A DNA stretch of 8,350 bases from Planctomycetota bacterium (GTDB lineage: Bacteria > Planctomycetota > GCA-002687715 > DRQF01): the NCBI GenBank assembly GCA_015485455.1, contig WFTN01000364.1:1-8350 (forward strand), written 5' to 3'. This document shows, piece by piece, positions 1 through 5,883 of this stretch; the first letter of the stretch is position 1; every line of letters starts with the position of its first letter. The notes beneath the pieces were generated by a model. It was not told the origin of the DNA and ran no database searches. It worked only from the letters and a program-made list of their open reading frames with translations. A program made the position numbers and the translations under genes.

Positions 1-485
1 GCGAGAATTTGGCCGAGATGGACATCAAAGCTTGGCGCAGCATGATCGGCTATGTGCCCCAAGAAACATTCTTGCTGCATGACTCGATCTTGTTGAATGT
101 CACTCTGGGCGATCCGAAGCTTACAGAAGAAGCAGCGATTCAGGCTTTGAAAGCCTCCGGGGCTTGGGATTTCATGAGGGAGTTGCCGAAAGGCATTCAG
201 CATGTGGTGGGGGAACGAGGGGGCAAGCTCTCGGGTGGGCAACGTCAGCGCATCATGATCGCTCGGGCATTGGTGCATCAACCGAAACTGCTTATTCTGG
301 ATGAAGCCACCAGTGCTCTTGATCCTGAGACTGAAGCTTCGATTTGCCAAACCATGCAGGGGCTCAAGGGGCAACTGACGATCTTAGCGATCTCTCATCA
401 GGAGGCTCTTATGGAAGCCGCCGATCGAGTTTACCGTATCGAACATGGTGTTGCTACTTTGCAGGGTGGAGCCGAGAGTATCTAA
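1..485 (+). CDS. ABC transporter ATP-binding domain, C-terminal fragment (5' end outside window)
   Basis: This is the C-terminal part of an ATP-binding cassette, most like the exporter (MsbA/HlyB/ABCB) type in which this domain follows a six-helix membrane domain. The frame is already open at base 3, so the gene runs off the left edge and the TTG at 9 is not the true start. Numbering from the first codon, at base 3, the Q-loop glutamine is in YVPQE (about residue 20), the signature LSGGQ is at 76-80, Walker B LLILDE with the catalytic glutamate at 96-101, the D-loop SALD follows, and the switch histidine is in AISHQ (about 132). The Walker A lysine lies upstream of the window. All visible ATPase motifs are intact, so the gene is probably functional. 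It would power export or flipping of a lipid, glycan or peptide at the inner membrane. The substrate cannot be told, but convergent glycosyltransferase genes make a glycolipid plausible. The TAA stop overlaps the end of the converging gene by 4 bases. Confidence 0.93.
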   Translation, partial: ENLAEMDIKAWRSMIGYVPQETFLLHDSILLNVTLGDPKLTEEAAIQALKASGAWDFMRELPKGIQHVVGERGGKLSGGQRQRIMIARALVHQPKLLILDEATSALDPETEASICQTMQGLKGQLTILAISHQEALMEAADRVYRIEHGVATLQGGAESI

Positions 486-1468
486 CTCTCTTCCAATTTG
501 AGCAGCGGTTTCCCGCGCTTGAATCGTAGATGGGAGCGCAGGTTTAATTCTTGAGCCAAAGTCTCAGCAGTCTCGGCCAAGAGTGCCCAGGGGTTAATCG
601 GTAGCGGTTCGTACTTCAAATGGCCGTCGAATGTAGAGATGGGTTGGTGAACCAAGTCGATGTCGGTCGCCAATTGACCGGGGGTAACGTAGGTCGTTGC
701 CAACTCTTGGAGTTGTTGGGGTGTGATCTCCTGATTCTTGGATAGATGGTCGTAGAACTTCTTCCAATGTACGGTCGGCCCGTCTTTCTTGTTCTGGATC
801 GCCAAATAACTCAACCATGCGCCGAAGACCTTGGCGCGAAGTTGCCCTCCTGAACGAATGGGGAAGTGGGCTAAGGTGATGCTTTGAAGATCGCGCATGA
901 GCGCATCTCCGCCGATCTTAAATCGGTGGGAACCTCCGGATATAGAGCTTTTACGGTGTGCTGCCAAGCGGGCGGGGACGATGACTTTTTGTATGACCTG
1001 GGGTTCTTCGAGGCAGTGATGTTGAATACGTTTGCTGGGGTTGAGCTCGTTTTCTTCATCCTTGGGGGAGGGGACGTAAGTGCGCCATGAAACTGCGAAG
1101 GCCGTCTCGTCACTTAGGCCTTGAAGCGTGTTGCGCAAATCGTGGCCAGCTTCATCGACCATAAATTCGTCGGCATCCAAGGGCAGAATCCAGCCAGTCT
1201 TTTGCCGTCTGCCGAGCTCTCTCGCGAGGGCCGTGACGATGTCTCGTTGGCGATATTCTTTTTCTGCAAGAACGCGAATGTCGAGGGGGAGTCCTTCTTC
1301 TTTTAGCGCCGTGAGAATAGCTTCGGTGTTGTCGCAGGATGCTGATGAGCTCGTAGGGCGGTGAATGACAATGGTCATGCTGTCGACCCATTGAAGGTGA
1401 TGCCGAACGAAGGATTCGATGATATCGGATTCGTTACGTACGGCACTTACGGTGGTGATTTTTGTCAT
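482..1468 (-). CDS. Glycosyltransferase family 2-type protein (Glyco_tranf_2_4-like)
   Basis: This 328-residue soluble protein has the layout of the GT2 subgroup often called Glyco_tranf_2_4. The N-terminal strand TTVSAVRNESDIIESFVRHH (residues 5-24) matches the family's opening, with a conserved N-E pair before a helix ending in RHH. The metal-binding acidic motif is LDADEF at 97-102. Downstream come SGGSHRF (177-183) and LAHFPIRSGGQ (199-209), matching the G-x-H and H-x-x-x-R-S blocks typical of the group. It should be a cytoplasmic, metal-dependent transferase moving a sugar from a nucleotide-sugar donor to a lipid, glycan or protein acceptor; donor and acceptor are unknown. The ATG start has no clear ribosome-binding site, and a second ATG lies five bases upstream in another frame. 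It is third in a minus-strand run, 50 bases after the preceding gene, and probably shares that transcript. Its TAG stop lies inside the terminal codons of the converging ABC gene, leaving no room for a terminator between them. Confidence 0.88.
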   Translation of the reverse strand: MTKITTVSAVRNESDIIESFVRHHLQWVDSMTIVIHRPTSSSASCDNTEAILTALKEEGLPLDIRVLAEKEYRQRDIVTALARELGRRQKTGWILPLDADEFMVDEAGHDLRNTLQGLSDETAFAVSWRTYVPSPKDEENELNPSKRIQHHCLEEPQVIQKVIVPARLAAHRKSSISGGSHRFKIGGDALMRDLQSITLAHFPIRSGGQLRAKVFGAWLSYLAIQNKKDGPTVHWKKFYDHLSKNQEITPQQLQELATTYVTPGQLATDIDLVHQPISTFDGHLKYEPLPINPWALLAETAETLAQELNLRSHLRFKRGKPLLKLEES

Positions 1469-1518
1469 GGCATACTGACTAAGAGATTCTGGAGGCGTCT
1501 TTGTGCAATAGGGTAGGT

Positions 1519-2385
1519 CTATGATTCTGTTTCGTCAAACACCTTCTCTAGAGGAATGGGCGCATCTTTGCGCGAACCTTTGGCGTGCCAAACATAGCTG
1601 TCGTCAACGTAAGTCCAGTCGGAATAGGGAAGATCGAGATTGGCCCAGCGGAATCCTGAGACATGTTTGGCGTGGTAGCGCCAAACCAAATGCAGCAGCA
1701 TTTGGTCGATGGGCTCTGTTGCTCCCTTGAGGATATAGGGCACAAAAACAGCGGCACAGTCGCGGGCATAGTTGAGACCTAAATCGCTGGGATTGATAAT
1801 GACTGCGGAAGCCAAGAGCCGTCGTAAGGGGTTTCGCCGTTTCACACGGAGGAAGAGAGCGACATCCTGATCCTTCTGTTTGGCAATAGCTTCTGTGGTG
1901 TCATTGCGGACCACAGCGTCGCCATCAACCAAGAAAATAGGTGACTGACAGGCCTTGGCAATCTGCCACATGCGAACAAAACGAAGGTTCTGGAAGTAGA
2001 AGGTTCCTTCTAAGGCCATGGACACTTTTGATTTTTCTCGATGATCCCATGACACGGTTAGCTTGCCGCCGGAGATTTGTTCTTCCAATGACTTGAGGGC
2101 TTCTGCTGAGGGATCATAGAGGTGCAAATGAAAATGCTGTTTGGGTGACCGATGGGCGGCAGAGCGAATGAGGTCCCGGACATAGAGATCCAAGTAGGGG
2201 TCGTTGCAACTGGTGTAGATGACGCCTTGAGGGGAGACGGGTGGCATAGTGCCTTCGAGGGGAGGAAGCTGATCAATCAAGGACTCAGTTTGGGCGTCGG
2301 TGTTGTTCTTGCAGGTTCGCCAAGCATCAAAGCGGGGGCGAAAGTAGCGTGGATACCGTTTGCGAAATAGTCCCAATTTGGTCAC
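1519..2385 (-). CDS. GT-A-like glycosyltransferase-family protein, downstream tandem paralogue
   Basis: This 288-residue protein is the sister of the gene at 2382-3227. From PLEGTMPP onward the two align almost without gaps, and by eye about half the residues are identical. The block YTSCNDPYLDLYVRDLIRSA (residues 57-76) resembles the first strand and helix of GT8-like nucleotide-sugar transferases, where an early strand is followed by 'Y...L..L..S'. RFVRMWQ (135-141) leads to FLVDGDAVVRND (151-162), a DxD-type metal-binding motif written DGD. EPIDQMLL (224-231) and YVWHAKGSRK (264-273) are shared with the paralogue; the late histidine could be the metal ligand seen in GT8 enzymes. I infer a cytoplasmic sugar transferase but cannot name the family or substrate. 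The GTG start overlaps the TGA of the upstream gene (GTGA), so translational coupling is likely. The basic, aromatic N-terminus also aligns with that of the paralogue, which supports this start. Confidence 0.82.
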   Translation of the reverse strand: MTKLGLFRKRYPRYFRPRFDAWRTCKNNTDAQTESLIDQLPPLEGTMPPVSPQGVIYTSCNDPYLDLYVRDLIRSAAHRSPKQHFHLHLYDPSAEALKSLEEQISGGKLTVSWDHREKSKVSMALEGTFYFQNLRFVRMWQIAKACQSPIFLVDGDAVVRNDTTEAIAKQKDQDVALFLRVKRRNPLRRLLASAVIINPSDLGLNYARDCAAVFVPYILKGATEPIDQMLLHLVWRYHAKHVSGFRWANLDLPYSDWTYVDDSYVWHAKGSRKDAPIPLEKVFDETES

Positions 2386-3227
2386 CGTTCTTGGCTAAAG
2401 ATCTGTTCTAAGGGCATAGGATCCTTCTTGCGTGATCCCTTGGCGTGCCAGACATAACTTTCACTGTCATAGTCCCAGTCTGAATATGTCTTGGCAAGGG
2501 CCCCGCAGTTGAAATCATCAACATGTTTCTTGAACCAGCGCCAGACGAAGTAGAGCAGCATCTGGTCGATGGGCTCATGGCTTGGTTTTTGCACATGAGG
2601 GACCATGCAAGCGCTGCAATCCCGCAAGAATCGAAGCCCTATCTTTGTGGGCATAGCCATGAATGCTGCTGCTAAGACCCTTCTTCGAATGTTCTTGTGT
2701 TTCACTCTCAAAAACATGGCCACATCCTTCGAACGCTGAGCTTCGAACCCTTTGCTGACGTCGTTTCGTATCAGGGCATCGGCATCGACCAAGAACATGG
2801 GCGACCGACAAGATTCCACAAATTGCCACATGCGAATGAAGCGACAAACCTGGTAATAGATTGGGGCGGATACAAGAATGGGGGTCGCCGCTTTGTGGGT
2901 GTGTTCCCAAGAAACCGTCAAATGGCCAGAGTCGATCTGCTCTTGCAAGGACGCCATGGCCGCGTCAGTGGGGTCAAATAGGTGAAAATGAAAATGGTGG
3001 TCGGGAGAATGCAAGGAGGCTGAGCGAATGAGGTCGCGGACGTATAGATCTAAGTAGGGGGCATTGCAAGCCGTGTAGAGAATTCCCTTGGGGGAAGGGG
3101 GGGGCATAGTGCCTTCTAAGGGAGCCAATTGGGACAGACGCCTACGGGCTTCGTCTTCGTCATTGGCCCCGCACGTTTTTCGAATCACCAAACGAGGTGA
3201 GAAATAGAAGGATCGTCGGTTGCGCAT
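2382..3227 (-). CDS. GT-A-like glycosyltransferase-family protein, upstream tandem paralogue
   Basis: This 281-residue protein is first in the minus-strand glycosyltransferase run. The nucleotide-sugar fold is suggested by YTACNAPYLDLYVRDLIRSA (residues 51-70), a strand HFHFHLFDP (78-86), RFIRMWQ (129-135), and the acidic motif FLVDADALIRND (145-156), a canonical DxD form (DAD). The C-terminal half has EPIDQMLL (218-225) and YVWHAKGSRK (258-267), shared exactly or nearly so with the downstream paralogue. There is no signal peptide or membrane segment, so it should be cytoplasmic, perhaps membrane-attached through its very basic first 20 residues. Donor and acceptor are unknown. The ATG is preceded by a weak purine-rich GAAAGAAA stretch. 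The gene ends in the GTGA overlap with the next gene. A duplicated pair with a diverged central region suggests two related transfer steps, or two acceptors. The family assignment is by motif layout only; an unnamed conserved family outside GT8 is equally possible. Confidence 0.82.
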   Translation of the reverse strand: MRNRRSFYFSPRLVIRKTCGANDEDEARRRLSQLAPLEGTMPPPSPKGILYTACNAPYLDLYVRDLIRSASLHSPDHHFHFHLFDPTDAAMASLQEQIDSGHLTVSWEHTHKAATPILVSAPIYYQVCRFIRMWQFVESCRSPMFLVDADALIRNDVSKGFEAQRSKDVAMFLRVKHKNIRRRVLAAAFMAMPTKIGLRFLRDCSACMVPHVQKPSHEPIDQMLLYFVWRWFKKHVDDFNCGALAKTYSDWDYDSESYVWHAKGSRKKDPMPLEQIFSQER

Positions 3228-3279
3228 GGTTTCTTTCGCTTAAGACCGCAAGGCAGACCAACTCGGGACCCCCTGTCAT

Positions 3280-3370
3280 GGATTCATTGAAACATGGACC
3301 GCAGGAGGATTCAATAGGACCCCTTAGGGAGCCTGGCCGCGAAATTGATGGTTTTTGGTTATGATTCATT
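3280..3370. repeat. Three GATTCAWT copies in the divergent spacer
   Basis: GATTCATT occurs at 3281-3288 and again at 3363-3370, and GATTCAAT at 3308-3315. The first two copies extend to GGATTCA and are each followed within about 15 bases by GGACC (3296-3300 and 3317-3321), forming a loose direct repeat. The first also contributes to the palindrome at 3283-3291. They sit between two divergent genes, where operators are common, but the units are short and could be chance. Confidence 0.3.
3286..3314 (-). promoter_or_regulatory. Possible sigma70-type promoter for the glycosyltransferase run
   Basis: On the minus strand TTGAAT (3314-3309) and TTCAAT (3291-3286) are separated by 17 bases, the ideal spacing. 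The -35 matches TTGACA at four of six positions and the -10 matches TATAAT at four of six. Transcription would start near 3279, giving a leader of about 50 bases before the ATG at 3227. The -10 lies in a short perfect palindrome, TTCA-T-TGAA (3283-3291). This is consensus matching by eye only. Confidence 0.28.
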
Positions 3371-3980
3371 CATGCTCAATGGCGCCACCGAAAGATCGTC
3401 CGAAAATCAGGGACAGCGGCCCACTTGGCACCAGGTTTGTACGGCCGCTGACGGGAGTCATGGAGCTCACGTACGTTTTCACTATCGACCTCTGCCACCC
3501 AGCTTCATCACGAAACTGGCTTGGCGATATGGCTATCACACTTGGATGGAGCTTCTCGATTCTGAAGGAAGCTCATTTCGACATGAATCGAAACTTGTTT
3601 GGGGTGTTTACGAGGGGCGCTATCCAAGCGGTCCGAAACAAGGTGAGCACAATGGTGTTGCGGAGGCCAAGTGGATGATATGGGAGTACGAGGAAGACGG
3701 CGGCCTCGAACGCTGGGGGCGCGTTGGCAGTCGTGGCCACGGATTTATCGATATCGAACTCCCAGATTTCACCGAAGAAGACTTTGATCAGGTCACCGCG
3801 ATGGTCTTTGACGACTTCAAGATCACTCTTGGGCCTTATGGTTATCTCTTACCGTGGCTTGGACCGATCTTGGGAGTTTGGAATTGTCAACGGTATGTCC
3901 GCGTTTTCTGTCGCGAGCACGGTGGCCCTAAGGGTATTTTTCATGAGCTCGCTCGGCGGTATTGGCGTGGGGTGGATTAG
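3348..3980 (+). CDS. Unrecognised 210-residue protein with C-terminal Asn-Cys motif
   Basis: I do not recognise this protein with confidence. It is soluble, with no signal peptide and no clear transmembrane helix. It is rich in aromatic and acidic residues, notably WMIWEYEEDGG (about 109-119) and a run DIELPDFTEEDFDQVTAMVF (about 135-154). This is followed by PYGYLLPWLGPILG and then WNCQRYVRVFC (about 178-188). An acidic 'x-x-F-D' helix, a loop with Y, then N-C-x-x-Y/F-V resembles the catalytic cysteine block of permuted papain-like (NlpC/P60, LRAT-type) proteins, in which a histidine precedes the cysteine. Candidate histidines are in SFRHESKLVWGVYEG and SRGHGF. This is inference only. The start is uncertain: ATG 3348 is preceded in frame by TTG 3345, and ATG 3372 is also possible. 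AGGGAG at 3326-3331 is too far away for a good ribosome-binding site. The gene stands alone, divergent from the glycosyltransferase run and convergent with the lipoprotein gene 29 bases downstream. Confidence 0.68.
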   Translation: MVFGYDSFMLNGATERSSENQGQRPTWHQVCTAADGSHGAHVRFHYRPLPPSFITKLAWRYGYHTWMELLDSEGSSFRHESKLVWGVYEGRYPSGPKQGEHNGVAEAKWMIWEYEEDGGLERWGRVGSRGHGFIDIELPDFTEEDFDQVTAMVFDDFKITLGPYGYLLPWLGPILGVWNCQRYVRVFCREHGGPKGIFHELARRYWRGVD

Positions 3981-4009
3981 GCATCCTTCGAAAATCGGAA
4001 CGCCATTCT

Positions 4010-5230
4010 TCAAGGGCGCCCCAAAATGTCGCCAAAGACAGCATTCCCTCCGTCTTTGGCAGGGTTGCGGTAGGAAAATACGGCGATACCGGCGGTGTTT
4101 ACTGCCAAAGCATGTTTCATCTGTCGCCGAGAATCGGTGACATGATTGAGATAACTCCCCAAGCCTAAGACAAGCTTGTCAGCAGATCCGCAAGCGCGTT
4201 TGAGAATGGGAATCCAAGTGCGAAAATTCTTGGCTTGCTTGGGGTTGGCTTCGTGGCGGTAGTGCATGACATAGTTGAGATCAATGAGACCTTCTTGGCA
4301 CCAACGGGGCCAATCTTGGCAAGCGCTGCGGTAGCTGGCACTTTGATTGAATTCGGATGCGGGTGGATCTCCCCAGGCTACAGTAGCCACGGTGAGTTCG
4401 ACCTTGGGTGCTACTCGCCTGAGAGCTAAGCGGACTTCGCGAACTTGCTTGGTGACCTGATCAGCCCGCCACGCAGTGAAGGAAGCGTCTTTTGGGGCAG
4501 GGAATTGGGCCGTGCTTTCGTCGCGCCGAAAACTGGCGATGCTCTCTTTTCCGTAACCCCAGGTGTGGTCTGGATAACGGATGTAGTCTAAGTGAATGGC
4601 GTCCACGCGATAGCGACTGGCCACGTCCCCGCAGATGCGCGCCAAGTGACGACGAACAGCCGGATTCGAAGGGTCCAAGTACCAAGAGGGTTTCTTGCCT
4701 TTGTGGGTTGTGCCTTCCCGATTAACCAGCAGCCAAGTGGGATGGGCGTTGGCCACATGGGCTGGCGTGCTTGATGGCGGGGGTGTGCTTCCCACCCAAA
4801 TGCGATTGGCCACAATCCAAGCTTCGACTCGCAAACCGTGGGCATCATGAGCTTGCTCAACAAGATACTGGAGGGGGTCAAAATCGTCGGCAATTGGAGG
4901 GCCTTTCTCTCCTACTTTGCCTCGCGGTTCTAAGTCACTGTCATAGTAGGCATCACCTGTCCGGCGGACTTCCACCAAGAGGGTGTTGAAGCCCTGTTGC
5001 AAGCACCAAGCAATGAGTTGGTCGCATTCTCGTTTGCTGTAGAAACTCCGGCCCCAAGAATCGACCCAAACTGCTTTGATGGTGGCGGGACGAATGCCAC
5101 TTGGCCGTGGAGCCGGCTTAGTTGCCGCTGGGGGAGCTTGATCGTGGGGCTTGGTGTCAGACTGAGAGTCGCTGACACATCCGTTTAAGGCGAAGAGCAA
5201 AATAGTGGTGAAAGCGACGAGCCGGTACAT
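4010..5230 (-). CDS. GHL10/DigH-like glycosyl hydrolase lipoprotein
   Basis: This predicted lipoprotein of 406 residues belongs to the glycosyl-hydrolase-like 10 group (PF02638, DUF187), which includes E. coli DigH (YddW), an enzyme cleaving peptidoglycan glycan strands that lack stem peptides. The signal peptide MYRLVAFTTILLFALNGC ends at Cys18, a usable lipobox. A Pro/Ala-rich linker leads to the TIM-barrel: IKAVWVDSWG (51-60), FNTLLVEVR (81-89), GLRVEAWIVANRIWVG (132-147), YLDPSNPAVRRHL (184-196), VDAIHLDYIRYP (209-220), FTAWRADQV (251-259), LIDLNYVMHY (315-324) and GIAVFSYRNP (381-390). These blocks follow family order through to the end, so the enzyme looks complete and active. It would act in the periplasm on peptidoglycan or another envelope glycan. 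I chose ATG 5230 over ATG 5260: it has AGGGGA six bases upstream and gives a normal signal peptide, whereas the earlier start adds ten hydrophilic residues including charged ones. The gene is monocistronic here. Confidence 0.9.
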   Translation of the reverse strand: MYRLVAFTTILLFALNGCVSDSQSDTKPHDQAPPAATKPAPRPSGIRPATIKAVWVDSWGRSFYSKRECDQLIAWCLQQGFNTLLVEVRRTGDAYYDSDLEPRGKVGEKGPPIADDFDPLQYLVEQAHDAHGLRVEAWIVANRIWVGSTPPPSSTPAHVANAHPTWLLVNREGTTHKGKKPSWYLDPSNPAVRRHLARICGDVASRYRVDAIHLDYIRYPDHTWGYGKESIASFRRDESTAQFPAPKDASFTAWRADQVTKQVREVRLALRRVAPKVELTVATVAWGDPPASEFNQSASYRSACQDWPRWCQEGLIDLNYVMHYRHEANPKQAKNFRTWIPILKRACGSADKLVLGLGSYLNHVTDSRRQMKHALAVNTAGIAVFSYRNPAKDGGNAVFGDILGRP

Positions 5231-5236
5231 AAAGAA

Positions 5237-5242
5237 TCCCCT
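5237..5242 (-). promoter_or_regulatory. Ribosome-binding site fixing the lipoprotein start
   Basis: On the minus strand AGGGGA (5242-5237) lies six bases before ATG 5230. The in-frame ATG at 5260 has only a partial AGGG at its front and would put extra charged residues before the signal peptide. This site therefore favours 5230. Confidence 0.6.
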
Positions 5243-5258
5243 AGCGTGTTCTCCTGCC

Positions 5259-5286
5259 ATAGTGCCCTAATTCTACCTGGGGTCAA
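5259..5286 (-). promoter_or_regulatory. Possible promoter of the lipoprotein gene
   Basis: On the minus strand TTGACC (5286-5281, five of six to consensus) is followed after 16 bases by CACTAT (5264-5259, three of six, keeping the key A at position 2 and T at position 6). Transcription from here would begin near 5252, downstream of ATG 5260, giving a leader of about 20 bases that contains the AGGGGA site. If real, it rules out the longer start. The -10 is weak. Confidence 0.3.
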
Positions 5287-5381
5287 TGCTTAGACTTCCT
5301 GCCTGGAGTTTCGAGTGGGATAAGAACCATGTTTGGGCCGAAAGGCTCTTTGGGTCGATATGAACGAGGGCCCATAATCTT

Positions 5382-5385
5382 GGAG
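5382..5385 (+). promoter_or_regulatory. Ribosome-binding site supporting a TTG start
   Basis: GGAG lies eight bases before TTG 5394. The translation from that TTG begins directly with the conserved opening of an MshEN-type repeat (RFGEFLI), so the rare start is credible. No ATG or GTG lies nearby in frame that would keep this repeat. Confidence 0.5.
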
Positions 5386-5393
5386 TAAGGTCG

Positions 5394-5855
5394 TTGAGAT
5401 TCGGTGAGTTCTTAATTGCAAGGGAGGTGGTGGACTTCTCCGATGTCTTGAGCGCTTTGTTGCTTCAGCATGAGCGCCAGGCATCCATTGCTCACGTGGC
5501 CCTCAAGCACGACTTCATGACGGTGAATCAAGTGGCCCGTGTGCTGGGCATCGAAGCAGACTTCTGGGCGACAAAGACAGAAACAGGTCTGAGTCGATTG
5601 TTTGTGGAATACGCCGTAGAGCTGGGTTTTCTCAATCCAGAGCAAGCAGAACGTTTGCTCATTCTTCAAATTAGTAGCCGACCGCCCATTGGTTCGCTGC
5701 TGGTGGAGCTGGGCGCCATCCCTGCTGACGACCTTTTGCCACTCTTGGACGACTTTTATCAAGCACGGGTTGAACCCATTCAGGATTTTCCCGATCCAGA
5801 ACAGAGCTCTCCTCTGGCTCTTTCGGATGAATCCCCTAATATCGTGCCATCGTGA
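5394..5855 (+). CDS. Small stand-alone protein with MshEN-like (GspE N-terminal-like) helical repeats
   Basis: This 153-residue acidic, soluble protein consists of four related helix-turn-helix units of roughly 25-30 residues: RFGEFLIAREVVDFSDVLSA (residues 2-21), IAHVALKHDFMTVNQVARVL (32-51), RLFVEYAVELGFLNPEQAER (68-87) and IGSLLVELGAIPADDLLPLL (99-118). The pattern 'R-L/F-G-x-x-L-x-x-x-G/x-V/I...L..AL..Q' is that of the MshEN domain at the N-terminus of type II secretion/type IV pilus ATPases (GspE, MshE), which in MshE binds cyclic-di-GMP. Here no ATPase follows; the protein ends after a short Pro/Ser-rich tail. Several ligand-motif positions are replaced (for example RFG instead of RLG, and no glycine in units 1 and 2), so ligand binding is uncertain. 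The gene is 28 bases upstream of the GT-C membrane-protein gene and probably co-transcribed with it. A regulatory or adaptor role for that enzyme is inference. The TTG start is supported by GGAG and by the repeat phase. Confidence 0.75.
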   Translation: MRFGEFLIAREVVDFSDVLSALLLQHERQASIAHVALKHDFMTVNQVARVLGIEADFWATKTETGLSRLFVEYAVELGFLNPEQAERLLILQISSRPPIGSLLVELGAIPADDLLPLLDDFYQARVEPIQDFPDPEQSSPLALSDESPNIVPS

Positions 5856-5883
5856 AGTCGTTCAATTCCACTGAAAGACCCTT

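Noticed and set aside
2575..2910. 111-codon minus-strand frame inside the first glycosyltransferase paralogue
   Set aside because: The paralogue frame is conserved in the tandem copy, including the DxD motif in this region. This one is not.
3303..3308. Strong AGGAGG ribosome-binding sequence in the divergent spacer
   Set aside because: No ATG, GTG or TTG follows at usable spacing on the plus strand, and the frame of the downstream gene has a TAG at 3315-3317. It is probably incidental or a remnant.
3981..4009. Possible hairpin TTCGA-AAA-TCGGAA between convergent genes as a terminator
   Set aside because: The stem is only about five pairs with a bulge, and no T-run follows on either strand.
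3724..4140. 138-codon plus-strand frame overlapping the orphan gene and the lipoprotein gene end
   Set aside because: Its second half becomes Arg/Gln/Ser-rich and runs over conserved C-terminal codons of the GHL10 gene on the other strand. The 3348 frame gives the more protein-like translation.
5332..5358. Direct repeat TTTGGGYCGA at 5332-5341 and 5349-5358
   Set aside because: Only two short copies, with no symmetry or third unit. Too little to call an operator.
5350..5378. TTGGGT / CATAAT with 17-base spacing as a promoter for the MshEN-like gene
   Set aside because: Transcription would start at about 5385, on the ribosome-binding GGAG itself, leaving almost no leader. The -35 is also poor.
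5412..5762. 116-codon minus-strand frame opposite the MshEN-like gene
   Set aside because: Gln/Cys/His-rich translation without recognisable structure. The plus-strand frame has clear repeated helical units.
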